Shown in pieces: positions 1 to 9,864 of a DNA stretch of 33,886 bases (the first letter of the stretch is position 1; every line of letters starts with the position of its first letter). The stretch comes from Chara braunii. Lineage: Eukaryota; Streptophyta; Charophyceae; Charales; Characeae. The DNA lies in assembly GCA_003427395.1 (NCBI GenBank), contig BFEA01001056.1, positions 155,831 through 189,716 of the forward strand, in the 5' to 3' direction. A model generated the notes under the pieces. The model saw only the letters and a program-made list of their open reading frames with translations. It searched no databases and was not told where the DNA came from. Both the position numbers and the translations under genes were made by a program.

Positions 1-178
1 AACGTTGTTTGGCCCCGCGCCCCGCGTGACGGGACCGAAAGCACAAATCCCCCCGCCCCGAAACGGCCTCTCGGTGTGCCGGTGTGAAACGACACGACGA
101 ACCCCGAAACCGCATCCCGACAGGTACCTGCCGCTGGGCCCACCGCGCCCCTCCCCCCGAAGTGCCACACCAGAGAAT

Positions 179-211
179 CGGGTCTCTCATGGGACCGTCA
201 CGCGAGACCCG
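179..211. repeat. Perfect 8-bp inverted repeat
   Basis: CGGGTCTC at 179-186 pairs with GAGACCCG at 204-211 across a 17-nt loop. No gene is attached, so its role is unknown. Confidence 0.5.
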
Positions 212-764
212 GGTTTTGCTTTAGAGTATTAGGGATAAAATAACAATGGATGCATCTTGCCACTCTATGACGAAGATGCATTCATATTTTTTTTCATTTC
301 AACAGTGGTGTGGCCAGAGGGCTTATAATGGGCCTATATCCCTGAAGGAATCAAGTTCGCAGCCAGGAGCCTGCGCTTGTGTGGGTTTCATTTTCGTCAT
401 TTCATTTCTTTCTATTTTCGGTAAGGTCGTGCAGTACATCTTCCCTAGGACGGGTTTGTTTGGGGTCTCCGACAGCAGAAAATAGGGTCCGGTCGCAGTC
501 GTCCCTAAGACCGGTCGTAGGGCAGGTTATCTTGTCAAGGTCGTTGCAATTTAGTATAGGGCGCTGTCCATTGTTTCCCTTTTGAGGGATAGAGTTTTTT
601 CCCGTTGCAAACTGGGGGCGGGCGATATGGATCTGGCCGGGCAATTTGTGTCTAGGCCGTTTGGCTTTTGTTTTTTTTTTCTCTTCTACTGCATCTTCCT
701 CGAAATACAGTATAGAAGCATTCTGTTGTTTACTATGCCCAAGTAACCAAATCTGAAACGGACT

Positions 765-785
765 GCCCTGCCTTGTTGGCAGGGC
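765..785. repeat. Perfect 8-bp hairpin, 5-nt loop
   Basis: GCCCTGCC (765-772) and GGCAGGGC (778-785) enclose TTGTT and are followed by an A-rich stretch (about 790-850). It resembles a compact terminator-like stem but sits in eukaryotic DNA with no gene assigned upstream. Confidence 0.5.
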
Positions 786-1191
786 TTACTAGGAAAAGAA
801 AAGAAAAACAAAACGTAGTATTGACTTTAGGGGAAAAAAAAGAAGAAAAAGTGCACTTACCTTTGCCCCGAGAGTTGTGGAGATCGAGGGCCTTGCTCCA
901 CTATTGACCAAATGTGCAACATGAGCATGAATCGTCTGGTAGAACACAGGTAAATACACTGCTAGTAGTTTAGAGCTTGAAATGCCCTTTTTCCTGGCTG
1001 CGTATCGGGTGGTACAGCCCTCAGTAGCTTTCTATTCGTTTTTCAGTTTTTTTTTTTTTTTTTTTTTCCCTGCGATAGGAGGATCTGGGCTCCATCCCAC
1101 GTGTGACGTACTAGTTTCCGGACCTGCGCCATCTCATGTCCGATTCAAAGGACCTTGCGGAAATCTGTCAAATCCCTTCATTCTTTTGTTT

Positions 1192-1412
1192 AATTGAAAA
1201 TGCATGGGAATTTTGTGCGCCTTAGCGAGCGCACTTGGAATTTGGCTCGGCAATTAGAAATCCCGGAATTATCGGAATACCGCGCGACCTTCCGCGCGCG
1301 AATGTTCCCGGCCTCGACCTTGAAGACTCTGGGAAATTCTTGTACGAATATGGATCGACGGAAGATTTTCTTTCCCGCGCCTGTTTTGCGCGCGGATGCA
1401 GTATTTTCAATT
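1192..1412. mobile_element. Possible small inverted-repeat element (MITE-like)
   Basis: AATTGAAAAT at 1192-1201 is repeated inverted as ATTTTCAATT at 1403-1412, bounding 221 bp. The interior is rich in CGCG and short palindromes, unlike its AT-rich flanks. No clear target-site duplication is visible, and 10-bp arms can occur by chance, so the mobile-element reading is tentative. Confidence 0.3.
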
Positions 1413-1896
1413 TTTGAATTAGCATAGGATTGGGAAAAACTGCAACTGTTTTGGTGCCCATTTCCCTCCTGGCGACCGGCGCCATGCGAGCAAGCTCCCT
1501 CCTCCTTCCTCCCTTGCGTTCCTCTCACCATCCTTCTTCGCGCGCATACGCTTTCTCGCACCCGCCCCCCCCCCCGTAACTGCTTTTCCCTCCCCTTCCT
1601 CCGCGCGCGCCTTTTTTCTTTCTTCTTCTTGATCATCTGAATCTTGGACCCGTTTCATGCTATCCTGCGCGCTCCTCTTCTTCCCGCTCTAAAAATCCGC
1701 GCTCGAAAACCCAGTCGATCCTCCCTTCCCATCTAACCAAGGAGAAGCGCCGTGTAAGTTCGTACTGCACGACGATTCTGATTGGCTGAGGTCGGGTCAG
1801 GAGGATCAACATAGCTTTCGATGGGCGGCTACTTGCAAACTCTCCTATGCCCTCCTCTGCCTTCACCCTTCTCCGCATCTATCCCCCTCCTCGCAA
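1413..1896. other. CT-rich upstream region, no gene
   Basis: About 480 bp of pyrimidine-rich + strand with a C run near 1566-1575. Open frames on the minus strand here are lysine/arginine/glutamate low-complexity translations of this tract and are not credible proteins. Its position directly upstream of a TATA box fits a promoter region. Confidence 0.4.
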
Positions 1897-1904
1897 CTAT
1901 AAAT
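1897..1904 (+). promoter_or_regulatory. Candidate TATA box (CTATAAAT)
   Basis: CTATAAAT is a good match to a plant RNA polymerase II TATA box. About 30-40 bp downstream lies a CT-rich candidate initiator region (about 1926-1943). The same octamer recurs at 6639. No long frame follows: the first downstream stretch has no ATG before a possible splice donor (AG/GTGATG near 1970). A pyrimidine tract ending in AG at 2797-2798 could be an acceptor. Confidence 0.4.
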
Positions 1905-2880
1905 TTTGTCGGCGCCCCCGCAAAACTCTCTCTCAACTCATCAGCCAACTTCTAGGAAGTAGTGGCTAGGTGATGTGCATGATGCGAGTCAGAAAGTCCT
2001 GACGAGCCGACTATAGACTGGTTGGCGGTGCGCTAGATCGCCACAACGGACTGTGGGATCCGGGCAAGCCACGTCGAGACTAAGTTGGTGGGGTGACGCT
2101 CGCAGTGGTGGAGAATGATGCGCGACGGTCGGGATCGTCGACGTCAGAATGCGGTAGAGTAATCTGAGTTGAGTGTATGACTGGCCGGGGCCGTGCTGGA
2201 ATTCAATGGCAAGTACGCCCTCTTGGTTGCAAATCTCTTCTTTGGTGTGACCTTGTGGCGGTAAAGCCGAACTTTCTTTTTCTCTCTCCATCTCAGTATA
2301 ACTCTTCCCTCTGATTTGGATGTCCCTGTCTGTTTCTGTCGCAGTTCTTCTTCTCCTTCTTCCTTGTATGGATGGTTCTGCGTAATAAGTCAGAAGTTGG
2401 CGTGTGATGGAATGAGAGTGATGATTGTGTTGGATTGGCTTCCTCTGGAACTCTTTCATGAGTTTCATGGGTAGTCCCCCGAACTAGTGGATTTTGTCTT
2501 GAGAACGGTGGATGCGCGTGTATCGACCGATAAAGATTCTTCCCTTAACGCCACCTTGTTGGGAAATTGCGTGATTGTCATTTTCGCACCTTCCACAGTG
2601 AATGTATGCATGGGAGATGAGAATGAACGGGTACGAAGGTCGTCTTGATTAGGGCGAGTCGATAGCAGGGGCAATGTTGTTGGGATTTGGAAATGCAAGA
2701 ATGCTTTTGATTTGTGTTGTGAGTATGCGATGCATGATCCAAGTACAAAAATAATGGCCATGCCTCGCCACACATTAACTTTCCTTTCTCTTTCTCAGAA
2801 CCCTATGTTTCTCGTGTCTGGCCTTTCCGAGTGGATTGATGGGATTGCATGCACGCGATGAACGTTTAAGATATACCTGA
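1905..2880 (+). other. Possible non-coding or small-ORF transcript body
   Basis: About 1 kb downstream of the TATA box at 1897. Good pyrimidine-AG acceptor-like sites occur at about 2344 and 2798. Minus-strand frames of 102 and 159 codons overlap here but show no recognisable domain. I cannot assign a product. Confidence 0.25.
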
Positions 2881-3360
2881 TTGTTTGCCATGTGGACTAA
2901 CGGGCTCAATCCGACTAGGCGCCGCCTTCAACACGGGATTGTGGAGGTGATCGATAAACAAATCCCGAGCCGCGTTCTCTTCCCGTCCCGATTTGTCCAA
3001 GGCGGTCTGCGAAGTCGGGTAGTAATTCCCCTGGTTCCTGCGGACGGGTTTTCAAGACGAACCAGGCAGCGTCTTCACTGACCGCGTCAAATCGCGCTAG
3101 GAACGCTCTTTAGAAAGTATCCCAATCTACCCATCGATGCCTTCTAAACCAATCATGTGCAGTGTTGCGGAGCAACAGGGTAATGACGCAGGGAAGATCC
3201 TCAACGCCGTATCCCTGTGCTTGCACGACTTCAAGCCATGGCGGTGGGCGCACGAATCCATTTTGATTCCAAGCAACTCGTTCTCACCCACACGGGAGGG
3301 AAACCTCAGACACTTCCTCTCTGAATCTCTACCCGATCACCCAGGAGATATCCCAGTATC
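2881..3360 (+). other. Unassigned sequence upstream of gypsy pol remnant
   Basis: A 77-codon + frame (3137-3370) has no recognisable domain. It directly precedes the gypsy-like pol frame, so it may be decayed gag or leader sequence of the same element. That is inferred from position only. Confidence 0.25.
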
Positions 3361-4698
3361 GACCGGATAGGAATGATTCAGAACCTGAAAGAGTCTCTCC
3401 CGAACCCTGATGATGAACAGCCCCCTGCGTGCGAAGACGAGTTCGACGAATGTGACTATGAGGAAGAACTTAACAATATGCCCAGCGAGAAAGAATGGAA
3501 GCAGTTAGTAGAAATGTTCGATTGTGAGGCGAAAGAATAATTTCGGATGATCCCCACAACTACTCGAACATTCGATTTAGGCTCGGATAACAGCGAGCCC
3601 AACCGTTCCTCAACCACAGAGAGATGGACTCCTCCTACGATATTCTTGGGAAAACCGATCTTGCAAATTTCCAACATGGCTGACATTTTGGAATCCCCTC
3701 GCACGTTATACGAGAGCACGCTTTCACTTCGGGCTAGGTATCAACGACTGAATCACTACCTGGATCTATCTGTCTGCCCCCCTAGATCGCTACTCACGCA
3801 AGGAGCCATGATCGCTTTGATCAAGGACAAGGCAGAAGCTCCGATAACAGATGTTCCGGATCTCATGCAGGAATTAATAGAACTAACAGGAGTTGAGATA
3901 GCCAGAAATGTCGTTGATTCTGAATCCGACGCCGAAGTTAAAGAGACCGAGATGATCAGTCCGGCTGAATCACAAATGATTGTTGCCGTCTTCTCGGTCC
4001 GAACTAGTACTTCAATGTTTACCAGCATGCACGACAGGTGATCACGAAAGATGGATTGGATTGAAGCACCCCTGAATATCGCGAAAGACGCAGTAATCAT
4101 CATCCCCAGTCATGTTCCCCGAGACATCTGAAGATCCCTGATTGATGTGTTGCATGGCTATGCTGAGGTATTGAGTGTGGATGACAACGATATTGGGCTA
4201 TCTACTGTAATCGAGCATGCGATCCTTACAGGGGATCATCCGCCAATTAGTTGCGCTCCTTATCGGTATTCGTCGGCACAAAGAGTCGTCGCATTCAAAA
4301 GGATTAAGGAGTTCGAACCCGCTATCGGACCGTGGTCGTTTCCGGTTGTGATTGTGCCAAAAAAAACAGGAGGGATTCGCATTTGCATCGATTACCGAAA
4401 GCTGAATGATATCACGATTAAGGATGTGTATCCTCTTCCCCGGATTGATGAGCTGTTGGATGTTATTGGTGGTGCTCGATTCTTTAGTAAATTTGATATT
4501 CGACATGGATTCCACCATCTTCTGATTCGAAAAGAGGACCGCCCGAAAACGGCGTTCATTCTTTTCGAAGGAACTTGGCAATGGGTCAGATGCCCGATGG
4601 GGATTTGCAACGCCCCAGCCACGTTTCAACGCACGATGAATATGGCTTTCCAAAACTTCGTGCGAAAAATGCGGCTGGACTAGCATGTCCCCATGGTC
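3361..4698 (+). pseudogene. Broken Ty3/gypsy-type pol (reverse transcriptase) remnant
   Basis: Reverse transcriptase of an LTR retrotransposon copies element RNA into DNA. One reading frame runs from about 3361 to 4683 with in-frame stops at 3538, 4039 and 4126. The last open part (4129-4683) carries clear Ty3/gypsy RT blocks: VIVPKKTGGIRICIDYRKLN, then PLPRIDELLD, FFSKFDIRHGFHHLLI, KTAF, and CPMGICNAPATFQRTMN. The first catalytic Asp (KFDIR) is present. The sequence stops being RT-like just where the YxDD catalytic box should follow (about 4690-4698), so the core active site, RNase H and integrase are missing. The acidic part upstream (3361-4041) may be degraded protease or gag-pol linker. 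No LTRs were found. The family call is firm; the left boundary is uncertain. Confidence 0.88.
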
Positions 4699-5410
4699 TA
4701 TTGGGGGCCCAGAACAGTCAGTTTCACACCCAGTACCCTTCAGGCTTCTTCCTCGCAAGCCCATGCTACGCTTGGCTTGGATGCAGGGGGGTGTCCTTGA
4801 GGGTGGAGCCACCAACACTGTCTTGGAGCCTCAAATGACCTTTGTGTAAGCCGTCAATGAGAAAAGATGTATAACTTGGGTGAAAGCTTGGAGACTGGTC
4901 GGGGCTGCACGTATAAGGGCGGTGAGGTCATCTGCAAAGAGCGATGTCACTGGTATGAGGTGGTGAGGTATGTCCGGGGTAGCCACTTGTTGATATGGAG
5001 GTGGGATTTTATCAGCAACGCAAGGGTCTCCATGATTATGACAAACAACAATTGTGCAATGGGGTCTTCGTGGCGCACCAATCTTTGAAGGTGGATTGGT
5101 GATGAGAGGTGGTATGCTCATTGTGGTCGATTTATGGAGTAGGTGCACCCATTGGATAAAAACCCGACCAAAGTTCATCCCGGTCCCAAATTTGCACCCA
5201 AAATTCGTCGGGGATTGAGTCTACCCCAGACATCTTCTCATCTTTTGTACTTTGTAGGGCTTCCCATACCTCTTGCAGTGTCATGGGTGTGTCCAAAATA
5301 CCTCTTTGCTCTTGTGTTAGGCGTGAGTAGATCGCCTGCAGCAGTGTGCCTCTTTCTTGGTGGACTTCATCTGGATGCTTGTTGGGTGTCTCGGGTGTGA
5401 AGAGGTTTTT
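4699..5410 (-). pseudogene. Broken LINE ORF2: reverse transcriptase part
   Basis: This is the RT of a non-LTR retrotransposon, read on the minus strand. From 5410 down to about 5150 an open frame carries the RT-N signature: RYYKNLFTPE, then SRLTQEQ, and KMSGVDSIPDEFW, matching the usual KSPGxDGxPxEF box. Lower down, at about 4930-4970, comes the catalytic box as FADDLTAL. It is followed by LQAFTQVIHLF and, after an in-frame TGA (about 4836-4838), a GSKT block. The fingers/palm stretch expected between these blocks is largely missing, so there is an internal deletion as well as a stop. The 3' end is cut at about 4699, where the oppositely oriented gypsy remnant begins. Confidence 0.82.
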
Positions 5411-6030
5411 GTAGTATCGCGCAACGTAGTCACGATCGTATAGGCATTAGTTGTTGGCGGGGCGTTATCGTTTAGTGGGTGATTGAGCATGGGAACAGTG
5501 GTTGCCCTTGTTCTCACTCTTGTCTTGTTAAAAAAGGCCTTCGCCATTGTCCCATCTATGTGTTCTTTTTTTATTTTGGCCTGAGCCTTCCATGCCTTCG
5601 CTTGTTGCTCTATATATGTTTGGATGTGGTCCCGGGTCTATTGTAGTTTCTCGTAGGAGGGGCGGTGTAGCGGGTCTTTCATCAGTTCTTCATCCCAATC
5701 TCTAAGATCTAGCATGAGGTTGTCAAGGAAAGCTTTGGGTCCCTCGCATGTTGGATGGAGAATTTTTTGCTTTTTCCCTTAGTTGCATCACCCCCTCGTT
5801 GAACCAGTTCACTCTTTCTCCTTTGGCTTCTAGGTTTGCCAATATTTTCAAAATTAATTGACCAAGTTTTTGAATTTGAAGAGGGGGAGTAGAGAGGCAT
5901 TAAATTTGTAGAACCCTGGCGCCCGCTGAATGTGGTTGTGAAATGACAGCCCTAGTGTTATCATTTTGTGGTCAAAGGACTTACACTGTGACGAACTACT
6001 TTCTGAAACATGCGACTTCTTGCGCGACTG
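5411..6030 (-). pseudogene. LINE ORF2: end of endonuclease domain and linker
   Basis: Read on the minus strand, about 5990-5900 encodes DHKMITLGLSFHNHIQ and then RAPGFYKFN. This is the terminal SDH block of an apurinic-like LINE endonuclease with the usual G-x-W/Y-K-F-N follow-up. Just upstream, in a shifted frame, QKVVRHSVSPL fits the stretch that normally precedes SDH. About 5880-5740 stays open as a linker containing GERVNWFNEGVMQLREKAK. Frames shift several times, so it is dead. Its order and strand make it the continuation of the endonuclease start at 9864-9120. Confidence 0.75.
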
Positions 6031-6638
6031 TATTTCGGGGGTTAAATGGGAGGGGCAGACCCAATTTCACAAATGCCCTCGTCTTTTTGAAAGAGCTTGG
6101 TCCTATGCCGGTTGGTAGTTGGGGCGCGCCTTAATGAGCGTGGAGCTTGTTCTACTGAAAGTAGAGTAGGGGACTTTGGCGCGATCATTGTGCGGGAGAA
6201 ATCTTTTTGAATTTTGAGATAAAGGGAATACAGGAACTAGGACTTTAATTGGGTTAGGGATTGGGAACATCATAATTTCGTCACGGGTCTTTGTTGTTGT
6301 AATTGCACAATGCTCCTTTCTCACGCGCGTTGTGTCCTGGTCTACGCTCTGATCCCGCCGCACCTAAATTCTAATCGCAATTTTAATCTCTTCTTGCTCA
6401 TTTTTGGCAAGCGCGGGTGTAACTGTAATCCTCTCCCTTTTGATTTCCTTCCACACTAAACCCTGCACCTTTTTTTTGTCTATCTTATTGGCCGGGAAAA
6501 TACATGACTGGATCGATGCGTGAAGAGTGGCTACGTCCCCCACATCACAGCCCCCGTCATGCACCTATAGGCACTCCCTTCCTCTTTCTTCCTCTTGCTT
6601 CAGCGTAATACATAATTATCTTGTGGAGATACTGAGTG
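6031..6638. other. No recognised gene (left part of insertion)
   Basis: About 600 bp with only short frames lacking any domain. It ends at the TATA box at 6639. Confidence 0.5.
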
Positions 6639-6646
6639 CTATAAAT
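6639..6646 (+). promoter_or_regulatory. Candidate TATA box (CTATAAAT)
   Basis: Identical octamer to the one at 1897. A plausible start region lies 30-40 bp downstream (about 6670-6682). No ATG occurs between there and a strong splice donor (G/GTGAGT at 6733). Confidence 0.45.
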
Positions 6647-6732
6647 TATGCAATCGCAACTAATTCGTTCTCTAATCTACACTTGGGAGTTAGTGCGGTC
6701 AAGAGGATCGGCTAACGAGCAGAGACAGGACG

Positions 6733-7063
6733 GTGAGTAGGGAGTTGGGTGATTCGACGAACTGGTGCTCCGTATGTGGGGTTGACATGTAGCCGCGAAG
6801 GATTGTGGCACACGGGCGAACCTGACTTGCATGCTCGGAATAAGCGGGATGACAACTTCAGGTTGTTCAGAGGTGCGAGGCGACGAACTGCCCGCATGGT
6901 GGAAACGTTGGAAGAGTGAGGGAGAGAAAGTGGTGTTATTTTTTCGCATCCTTTGTATAATTTTGATATTGGCTACCTTCGTTTGCGGCGATCTCGGATT
7001 TTTTTTTCTTCGCTTGATGTATGACTTACCTTTTTCTTCCCCGTCTCTTTCCTTTCGATGTAG
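6733..7063 (+). other. Predicted spliceosomal intron
   Basis: The donor GTGAGT at 6733-6738 matches the consensus. The acceptor TAG at 7061-7063 follows a pyrimidine tract at 7029-7056. The 331-bp length is reasonable for a plant intron. This is motif-based only. Confidence 0.35.
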
Positions 7064-7064
7064 A

Positions 7065-7124
7065 ATGTATGACAAATTGCAGAAATTGATTGATTGCTTG
7101 AAGGATTTGAAAGTGCAGATTTAA
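7065..7124 (+). CDS. Hypothetical 19-residue peptide, first AUG after predicted splice
   Basis: If the 6733-7063 intron is removed, the first ATG of the transcript is at 7065. It encodes MYDKLQKLIDCLKDLKVQI followed by TAA. Leu5, Leu8, Leu12, Leu15 and Ile19 are spaced 3-4-3-4, as on one face of an amphipathic or coiled-coil helix. I recognise no family, and a 19-codon frame can easily arise by chance. The support is promoter, donor, acceptor and start occurring in the right order with no earlier ATG. Alternatively the transcript is non-coding. Confidence 0.2.
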   Translation: MYDKLQKLIDCLKDLKVQI

Positions 7125-7243
7125 TCGTTCACTGAATCAGGGCATTATGATATGTATGGACTGGGCATCATGTTGATGTATGAGAAATTGTTTCTTCTCC
7201 TCTCCATTTGTGCATTCATGTTTCTGTGTATATAGCGTTGATC

Positions 7244-7750
7244 AGATGTCTATTTTTGCACTGAGTCCATAGATGTCGTCTCTCTGAATCAACCAGGAAA
7301 ATAATAGATGTGTGCATCGCAGGTAATCTTACAGCCTGTTTGAAGATAGATCTTGTGCACGCACATATGTATGGGTTGTATCTTCCTTATGCATGGTCCA
7401 AATGCTTTGTCGCATGATGCGTGGAAAAATTATTCCTTCTCTTCTTCCTATGCTCATAAGTTGGAGTACGTTGCATCGAACGATTGTCTAATTTGCATTA
7501 AGTCTACGGGTATCGTCTTTTCGAAGTAGACCAGGAGTAGATCAGTTGCATGCCTGACGAGTTATATTATATTGTCCAGACGCATTTCAAGTAATTGCAA
7601 AAGTACTTGGCCCGTTGGGCCTTTAGCATTTCTGGCGATAGTTACATACTTAAGTAGTTGACGTTCTGTAAGTCCATAATAAAAACGTAACTTTTGTTTC
7701 TAACTCTGTTGGAAGCAGATTGTGTGCACCCATGTATACGAATGACCACG
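7244..7750. repeat. Diverged duplication
   Basis: 7244-7320 and 7483-7555 share a scattered but ordered match: TCTA, TTTGCA, AGTC, TCGTCT, then ACCAGGA. A second matching pair follows: CTGTTTGAAGATAGAT with TTGTGCACGCACAT near 7332-7370, and CTGTTGGAAGCAGAT with TGTGTGCACCCAT near 7706-7735. Spacing differs (about 239 and 373 bp), so it is an old duplication with later indels. Confidence 0.45.
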
Positions 7751-8489
7751 AAAAGGCAGTCATCACGTATATGCGTGTCTGCATGATCCGTCTCCAACCT
7801 GATCGCCCCTTGCAGGCCCGGATGAATGAATTGAGTTTTTTTCGTGAGATATGGACATCGTCATTCCCTTCTAGGTCACTGACCGCGACTGTCTGGGAAA
7901 ACGAACAACTCTTCCGCCGATCAAACTTAAATCTTTCAGCCTATCTCTGCCAAACTGAAAACGATCGGTTGTGTGCATGGGACTTCCAAAGGGCTCTAGG
8001 GCAAAATCCTTGAATCCTGGATTACCCCAACACCTGTAAGCACCAATATTACGTGAAACTGGGATTTGTCGCCATTGAAACTAACTTCCCTCCATTATAT
8101 CTCCTTCTCCCTTATCACAATTTATCGGTCGTCCCTTGGGATGCGATAGCCCTCTGCTCGCCCTAAAGGTCGTTCCGAAGCTGAGCGCCAAGAACATATT
8201 CTCCGGCTGAGGCCGTCCACGTCATACTCCGAAATCTGTGAAACTCGGTGACGACCAACAGAGAGACACTCATTGTGTTCCCTCTGTGCACGGTATACGG
8301 TATACACCTAAGTGTTTACACAGAGAGACTCTGTGCACGGTATACGGACCCACATCATGTGACGAGGCCGACGAAACTAGCCGCCCGGTTTTGAGAAGGG
8401 TAGAACAGAGAGTCTAGTTCTTCGCCGAACCACTTGCACTTCTGTCCTTGAAACCTGACACCCAACGGAAAAATTTCCTAGAATTAAAT
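7751..8489. other. No recognised gene
   Basis: A 97-codon + frame (7720-8013) has no domain. GTGCACGGTATACGG occurs twice (8285-8299 and 8332-8346), a small local repeat. Nothing else is identifiable. Confidence 0.5.
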
Positions 8490-8940
8490 AATCATTCTAT
8501 AGTGAAATTACATTCTAAATTTAAAATTTCCATTCCATCTTAAAAAATGTCATTCCAATTTTAAAATTTTCCTTCTTACTTAAAAACTTTCCTTCCAATA
8601 ATAAGATATCCCTGAGATGGAATGAAAGTGTGAACGAGTTCATGAAATATTCTAATTGGACTGTCATTCTAAGTAAGGATTTTCGGTCATAAATAAGTTA
8701 ATCCAATCTAAATTAGAAGATATTTCTTGTATTATAATGAAAGTTTAATTAAAACATTTCATAAACTCGTCCAGACTTTCATTCCATCTTGAACAAATAG
8801 ATGTAGTTGGAAGGGAAAGCTCATATTTAGACGGGATCTTATCAAATAAAATTGAAAATTTTAGAATTTGACGAACATTGGAATGATAATTTATAAATAT
8901 GAAGGAATTTTTTTTTATGGAATGTTTTTTTAACTTTCAT
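8490..8940. mobile_element. AT-rich foldback (MITE-like) element
   Basis: The block is markedly AT-rich. A 37-bp imperfect inverted repeat pairs 8615-8651 (AGATGGAATGAAAGT...) with 8753-8789 (...ACTTTCATTCCATCT) with about 4 mismatches across a 101-nt loop. Outer arms with repeated ATTCCA / TGGAAT and AAAATTTTC motifs (8500-8590 and 8845-8935) also match in inverted order, so the whole block can fold on itself. No coding capacity. Exact ends and target duplication are not resolved. Confidence 0.6.
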
Positions 8941-9119
8941 TTCTCGTGGGAATTTTTCTATTGTCGGAGATCTGAATTCCGACCTGAGACTCCATCCCCA
9001 CTTTCCTAAAATCTTTGGCACACCTTTCTTACGCACTTTCGGGCCCACTCCCACTCCGAAGCAGGAAGTCGCGCTGGGCGTGACGTTGGGCGTCATAACA
9101 CGGGATGATTGTTGTTATT

Positions 9120-9864
9120 TTAATGTAGTGACAAGGCATGCTAGGTCCTTTGATACCAGTGTAAGGTCTATTCGTGAATTGGCCAGGCCGTGCTCACCTC
9201 TTGATGACAAGTATGTATAGGCCTGTTTGTTGGGGTGTAGCAGTTTGTATGCATCCTCAAGCTATTTGTTTGCCATAAGCATGACGATACTTGGGTCGGG
9301 GCTCGACGTTGGAGGATGTCATATCTTGACGTCAGGACTTGGATCTGTGGTCCATCACAGGCTCGAGCGTGGCGTTGAAGTCACATGCCAGTATGATGGG
9401 GCCATCATCCAGCAGATAAGCGGTTAACATGGACCCCCACTTTTCAGTTACGGTGAGCCGGCCAACCCTGTTTGTGGGGCCGCTAGGTGCATACACGCTA
9501 ACCAAGTAAAACTCCTCTTCCTCATACTGTAATTTTAGGCGGATTCATCTACCTAGCAACCTATCGTAATGAACGGCAAGCGGTTTAAGTTTAGAGGAAG
9601 GTGGGAGCCAGATGACAACGCGTGCCGATGCTTGTCTTTCGCAGGTGCTGAACAAGACGTGTATGGCCAAATAGTTTTTGCTTTTGCCACGTGGGTCGGC
9701 ATATCCTGCAGAAGTGTTTTTTTAATGCAGATGCAGATTGCATTTGGCCACGCCGTCGTGTTAGGGCATCTGAGCATTACCCATATAGCATTTTTTTTCA
9801 CCTGCATTGTCTGTATGAGTCCATTGACGTTCAGTGAGCAGATATCTATGTCTGCACGTGCCAA
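9120..9864 (-). pseudogene. LINE ORF2: start of endonuclease domain
   Basis: The endonuclease nicks target DNA to prime LINE reverse transcription. On the minus strand, 9864 to 9553 begins ARADIDICSLNVNGL, the classic LINE endonuclease N-terminus. A frame shift follows. About 9544-9332 reads EEEEFYLVSVYAPSGPTNR and then DDGPIILACDFNATLEP, the catalytic GDFN block in the form CDFN. After a stop and another shift, about 9220-9130 reads AYTYLSSRG and NSRIDLTLVSKDL, the SRID block. At least two frameshifts and several stops make it dead. The missing terminal SDH block is found at about 5990, across the insertion. Confidence 0.82.

Larger units (their letters stand above)
1..1191. other. No recognised gene
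   Basis: About 1.2 kb with only short unrelated open frames. It is GC-rich at the left edge and becomes T-rich; a run of about 21 T lies near 1047-1067. Two clean hairpins (179-211 and 765-785) are listed separately. I see no protein family here on either strand. Confidence 0.6.
6031..9119. mobile_element. About 3.1 kb insertion splitting the LINE endonuclease
   Basis: LINE coding similarity stops on one side near 9120 and resumes near 6030 at almost the next expected residues, so the DNA between looks inserted. It contains a TATA box (6639), a possible small spliced transcript, a diverged duplication (7244-7750) and a foldback element (8490-8940), but no transposase or RT. GTGAC occurs near both edges (5988-5992 and 9128-9132) and could be a 5-bp target duplication, though LINE-like reading seems to continue slightly past the left copy. 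Element class is unknown. Confidence 0.45.

Noticed and set aside
1190-1658. Minus-strand frames of 79-148 codons rich in Lys, Arg and Glu
   Set aside because: Translations of a pyrimidine-rich tract; low complexity and no domain.
3361-6030. An active retrotransposon
   Set aside because: In-frame stops, frameshifts, loss of the gypsy YxDD region and an internal deletion in the LINE RT show both are dead copies.
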